Below, one piece after another: positions 61,934-64,000 of a DNA stretch of 64,000 nt (its first letter is position 1; every line of letters starts with the position of its first letter). The stretch lies in assembly GCF_000633455.1 (NCBI RefSeq), contig NZ_AYMG01000020.1:62001-126000 (forward strand), read 5' to 3'. The notes below the pieces were generated by a model that saw nothing but the letters and a program-made list of their open reading frames with translations, was not told the DNA's origin and searched no databases. The position numbers and the translations under genes are program-made. This DNA comes from Pedobacter jeongneungensis (GTDB taxonomy: Bacteria > Bacteroidota > Bacteroidia > Sphingobacteriales > Sphingobacteriaceae).

Positions 61934-63106
61934 ATGCAAAGCGGATACAACTGGGAATTATTATTGGAAATTGCCCATAAGATCAGGAACAGGAAGCAGA
62001 CCATTGCCGAACAAGCCTACTATGATCAGTGGTATGAGCATTTTGAGGACAGCCTGCTGGAACTTCCGGAAGGCTATGCCGCAAATCCGCTCGTGATCCG
62101 GGACCGGATGCACCAAAAGCTAAAAGCCAGGATAGTAGCGAAAGAGCATAAGAATATCCGAAGGCTACCCTTATGGATTAAGCTTACTGCTGCTGCAGCC
62201 CTATTCGTTATCCTTTGCGGAACACTGCTTTATTTAAACAGGCCAACTGCTCCTCATACAGAAATACCACAAATTGCGGCATCCTCTGTACCACCGGGAA
62301 CAAATAGAGCAACCCTGACCCTTGCAAATGGAAAAACAATTAGCCTTGATCAAATCAAAGCGGGGACTATCGCAGCCCAGGCCGGTACTGAAGTTCGGAA
62401 AGATGAACATGGACGTATTACTTATGAGCCCGGTATAAATAGTGAACAAGTCGAAATAGCTTTCAACACAATCAGTGTACCTAAAGGCGGTCAATATCAG
62501 GTCAAGCTGGCCGACGGCACCAATGTATGGTTGAATGCCGCATCGACGCTAAAATACCCTACTTCGTTTGCCGATCAAAAAGAGCGTACCGTTGAACTGA
62601 CCGGGGAAGGATACTTTGAAGTAGCAAAAGATAAAGCCCATCCTTTTATTGTAAAAACCCGGCAACAGGAAGTTACCGTATTGGGTACCCATTTTAATAT
62701 CAACAGCTATACAGACGAGGCTAACGTAATTACCACTTTGGAAGAAGGCCGGGTTAAGGTTACATCTGGCGGTAACGCTCTTACCATAGCCCCAGGACAG
62801 CGTACCGTACTTTCTTCGGCTGGAAATATGCAGCTGCAGCCTGCCGACCTGGAAAGCGCACTGGCCTGGAAAAACGGAAAGATCTATTTTAAAAATGCTG
62901 ATATCCGAAGCATCATGCGGCAGGTTTCCAGATGGTACAATGTAGATGTTGTATTTGAAGGAAAGTTTCCTGGAAAATTATACAATGGCGGTATTTACAG
63001 AAATTCAAATCTGGCAGCGGTGCTCGAGATTTTAGAGGAAAGCAATATTCACTTTAAATTAAGCGAGCCGGCAAAAGGGAAAAAAATACTCACCGTTCGT
63101 CCCTGA
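61934..63106 (+). CDS. FecR-family anti-sigma factor
   Basis: 390 residues. A cytoplasmic N-terminal region (~75 residues) is followed by one membrane helix (LTAAAALFVILCGTLLYL). The periplasmic FecR domain covers about 180-275 (ISVPKGGQYQVKLADGTNVW, then LNAASTLKYPTSF, FEVAKDKAHPFIVKT). The C-terminal DUF4974 region ends NGGIYRNSNLAAVLEILEES. It should hold the ECF sigma factor until the downstream SusC receptor signals. It is encoded between both. Confidence 0.93.
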   Translation: MQSGYNWELLLEIAHKIRNRKQTIAEQAYYDQWYEHFEDSLLELPEGYAANPLVIRDRMHQKLKARIVAKEHKNIRRLPLWIKLTAAAALFVILCGTLLYLNRPTAPHTEIPQIAASSVPPGTNRATLTLANGKTISLDQIKAGTIAAQAGTEVRKDEHGRITYEPGINSEQVEIAFNTISVPKGGQYQVKLADGTNVWLNAASTLKYPTSFADQKERTVELTGEGYFEVAKDKAHPFIVKTRQQEVTVLGTHFNINSYTDEANVITTLEEGRVKVTSGGNALTIAPGQRTVLSSAGNMQLQPADLESALAWKNGKIYFKNADIRSIMRQVSRWYNVDVVFEGKFPGKLYNGGIYRNSNLAAVLEILEESNIHFKLSEPAKGKKILTVRP

Positions 63107-63193
63107 GATAACAAACCAAATGTTGCACTTAAACCCACATGTATGAAGCAGTAGAAAAGAAAGTTTTAGTTAATGATTCCCCTGAAATAAAAA

Positions 63194-63222
63194 GCCGGCA
63201 ACGAGTTGTAGACGGTGCCGGC
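63194..63222 (+). terminator. hairpin before the SusC gene
   Basis: Arms GCCGGCA (63194-63200) and TGCCGGC (63216-63222) lie 88 nt after the FecR stop and 62 nt before the SusC start. It may be a partial terminator or leader structure that separates regulator from receptor expression. Confidence 0.5.
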
Positions 63223-63284
63223 AAATTTGGGGTTAATTCATGTCAGCGCGACCAACATTTTATCAACCAACCAAACCCAAAAGT

Positions 63285-64000
63285 ATGAAATTTTACACAT
63301 GCTTTCGCTATGCCTTTGGCAAAAAGCGGAAGCGTACCTGCACGGGCTTTACCGGTACCCAACCGGAAACCAAAAGCAGGTACCCAATTGCGATCATTAT
63401 GCGGACAAACCTCGTCGTTTTTTTTCTCGCATTATTTTGTCTGAAGACCAGCGCTTCGGTATACGGTCAAAACATAACCCTATCCGTAAAAAATGCACCG
63501 CTTGAAAAGGTACTTTCGCTTATTGAAAAGCAAAGCGGCTATCTGTTTTGGTACGAAAAAGATATTTTAAAAGATGCCAAGCCTGTTGATTTGTCGCTTA
63601 ATAATTCGACTTTAACACAAGCCATGGATGCGTGCCTCAAAGATCAGGATCTCATTTATGTGCTCAAAGGCAAAACAATTGTTGTAAAAGTAAAAGTCCA
63701 GTCGCGTAAAAGCAATAGAAATAATGAAAAAGCTTTTCCCATTACCGGTCAGGTACAGAATGAAAAAGGTCAACCCATCCCTGCGGTTACTGTGCGACTT
63801 AAAGGTACAGACCAGGTAACAATAACTGATAAAGACGGAAGGTTTCAGATCGAAGTGCCGGATGGAAGTGTCGTGCTCCAGTTCTCTTATGTAGGCTACG
63901 CCAATTTAGAGCAGCAGGTCGGTAGTAACACCACACTGCTCATTACGCTGAAAGAGGGTCAGGCACAGCTGGAAGAGGTGAGTGTTGTCAGTACGGGCTA
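63285..64000 (+). CDS. SusC/RagA-type TonB-linked outer-membrane protein with STN domain, 5' part
   Basis: The visible 238 residues continue beyond the window. A long basic leader (~35 residues) precedes the hydrophobic NLVVFFLALFCLKTSASVYG. The STN domain follows (ITLSVKNAPLEKVLSLIEKQ, then SGYLFWYEKDILKD), typical of receptors that signal through FecR. The CarboxypepD_reg-like domain reads FPITGQVQNEKGQPIPAVTV, then FSYVGYANLEQQV, and the window ends in EEVSVVSTGY, the SusC plug start. Start ATG at 63285. Confidence 0.92.
   Translation, partial: MKFYTCFRYAFGKKRKRTCTGFTGTQPETKSRYPIAIIMRTNLVVFFLALFCLKTSASVYGQNITLSVKNAPLEKVLSLIEKQSGYLFWYEKDILKDAKPVDLSLNNSTLTQAMDACLKDQDLIYVLKGKTIVVKVKVQSRKSNRNNEKAFPITGQVQNEKGQPIPAVTVRLKGTDQVTITDKDGRFQIEVPDGSVVLQFSYVGYANLEQQVGSNTTLLITLKEGQAQLEEVSVVSTG

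Noticed and set aside
1..64000. tRNA, rRNA, CRISPR arrays, complete insertion sequences
   Set aside because: None could be recognised by eye: no cloverleaf with CCA end, no direct-repeat arrays, no transposase gene.

Overview
The window looks like chromosome of a Bacteroidota bacterium, most likely a Sphingobacteriaceae (Pedobacter/Mucilaginibacter-like). Support: a TonB receptor paired with a GLPGLI protein, an ECF sigma/FecR/SusC-type unit at the right edge, a TAnnTTTG-type promoter, mostly weak Shine-Dalgarno signals, and Bacteroidota-type mobilisation and PRTRC genes. All family calls come from reading sequence; no search was run.

Layout. (1) 1-9704, minus strand: a polymorphic-toxin style operon with a coiled-coil envelope protein, an SpvB/RHS-like shell protein, an RHS-core protein with a putative HNH-type C-terminal toxin, and a SUKH (SMI1/KNR4) immunity gene cut by the window edge and overlapping the toxin stop as ATGA. 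(2) 10.3-24.6 kb: a mobile-element backbone with an XRE regulator, coupling protein, HUH relaxase, ribbon-helix-helix accessory protein, hairpin-rich oriT candidate, Toprim primase, PRTRC cassette (ThiF, B, an F-like protein, C, E), a run of small unknown genes, a DUF932 protein and SSB. No integrase, type IV secretion genes or PRTRC ParB/D are seen, so it is partial or continues elsewhere. (3) 24.6-30.9 kb: a structured-RNA-like segment and two copies of a ~62-bp repeat bracket a TonB receptor, a GLPGLI protein and three secreted small proteins, two of which share two cysteines exactly 29 residues apart.

(4) 30.9-48.3 kb: a light and DNA-damage island. DUF2256 plus FeS-type photolyase, LOV histidine kinase plus single-domain response regulator, DUF4385, an FAD monooxygenase and a bacteriophytochrome kinase are followed by an ImuA-ImuB-DnaE2-DUF3253 mutasome operon flanked by two collinear LexA-like self-cleaving repressors, with an HMCES/YedK-type SRAP protein next door. 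Operator-like inverted repeats sit at the promoters of both repressors and of the SRAP gene. A DASH-type cryptochrome lies further right at 57.9-59.3 kb. The inferred joint role is light sensing, direct photoreversal, abasic-site protection and error-prone translesion synthesis.

(5) 48.3-61.1 kb: mixed genes, including a PAS kinase with ten perfect coiled-coil heptads and a divergent receiver protein, an RCC1-repeat lipoprotein, a PA2169-like four-helix protein, a membrane LytTR regulator and several unknown proteins separated by clear hairpin terminators. (6) 61.2-64.0 kb: ECF sigma factor, FecR anti-sigma factor and the start of a SusC-family TonB receptor with an STN domain, a classic cell-surface signalling unit.
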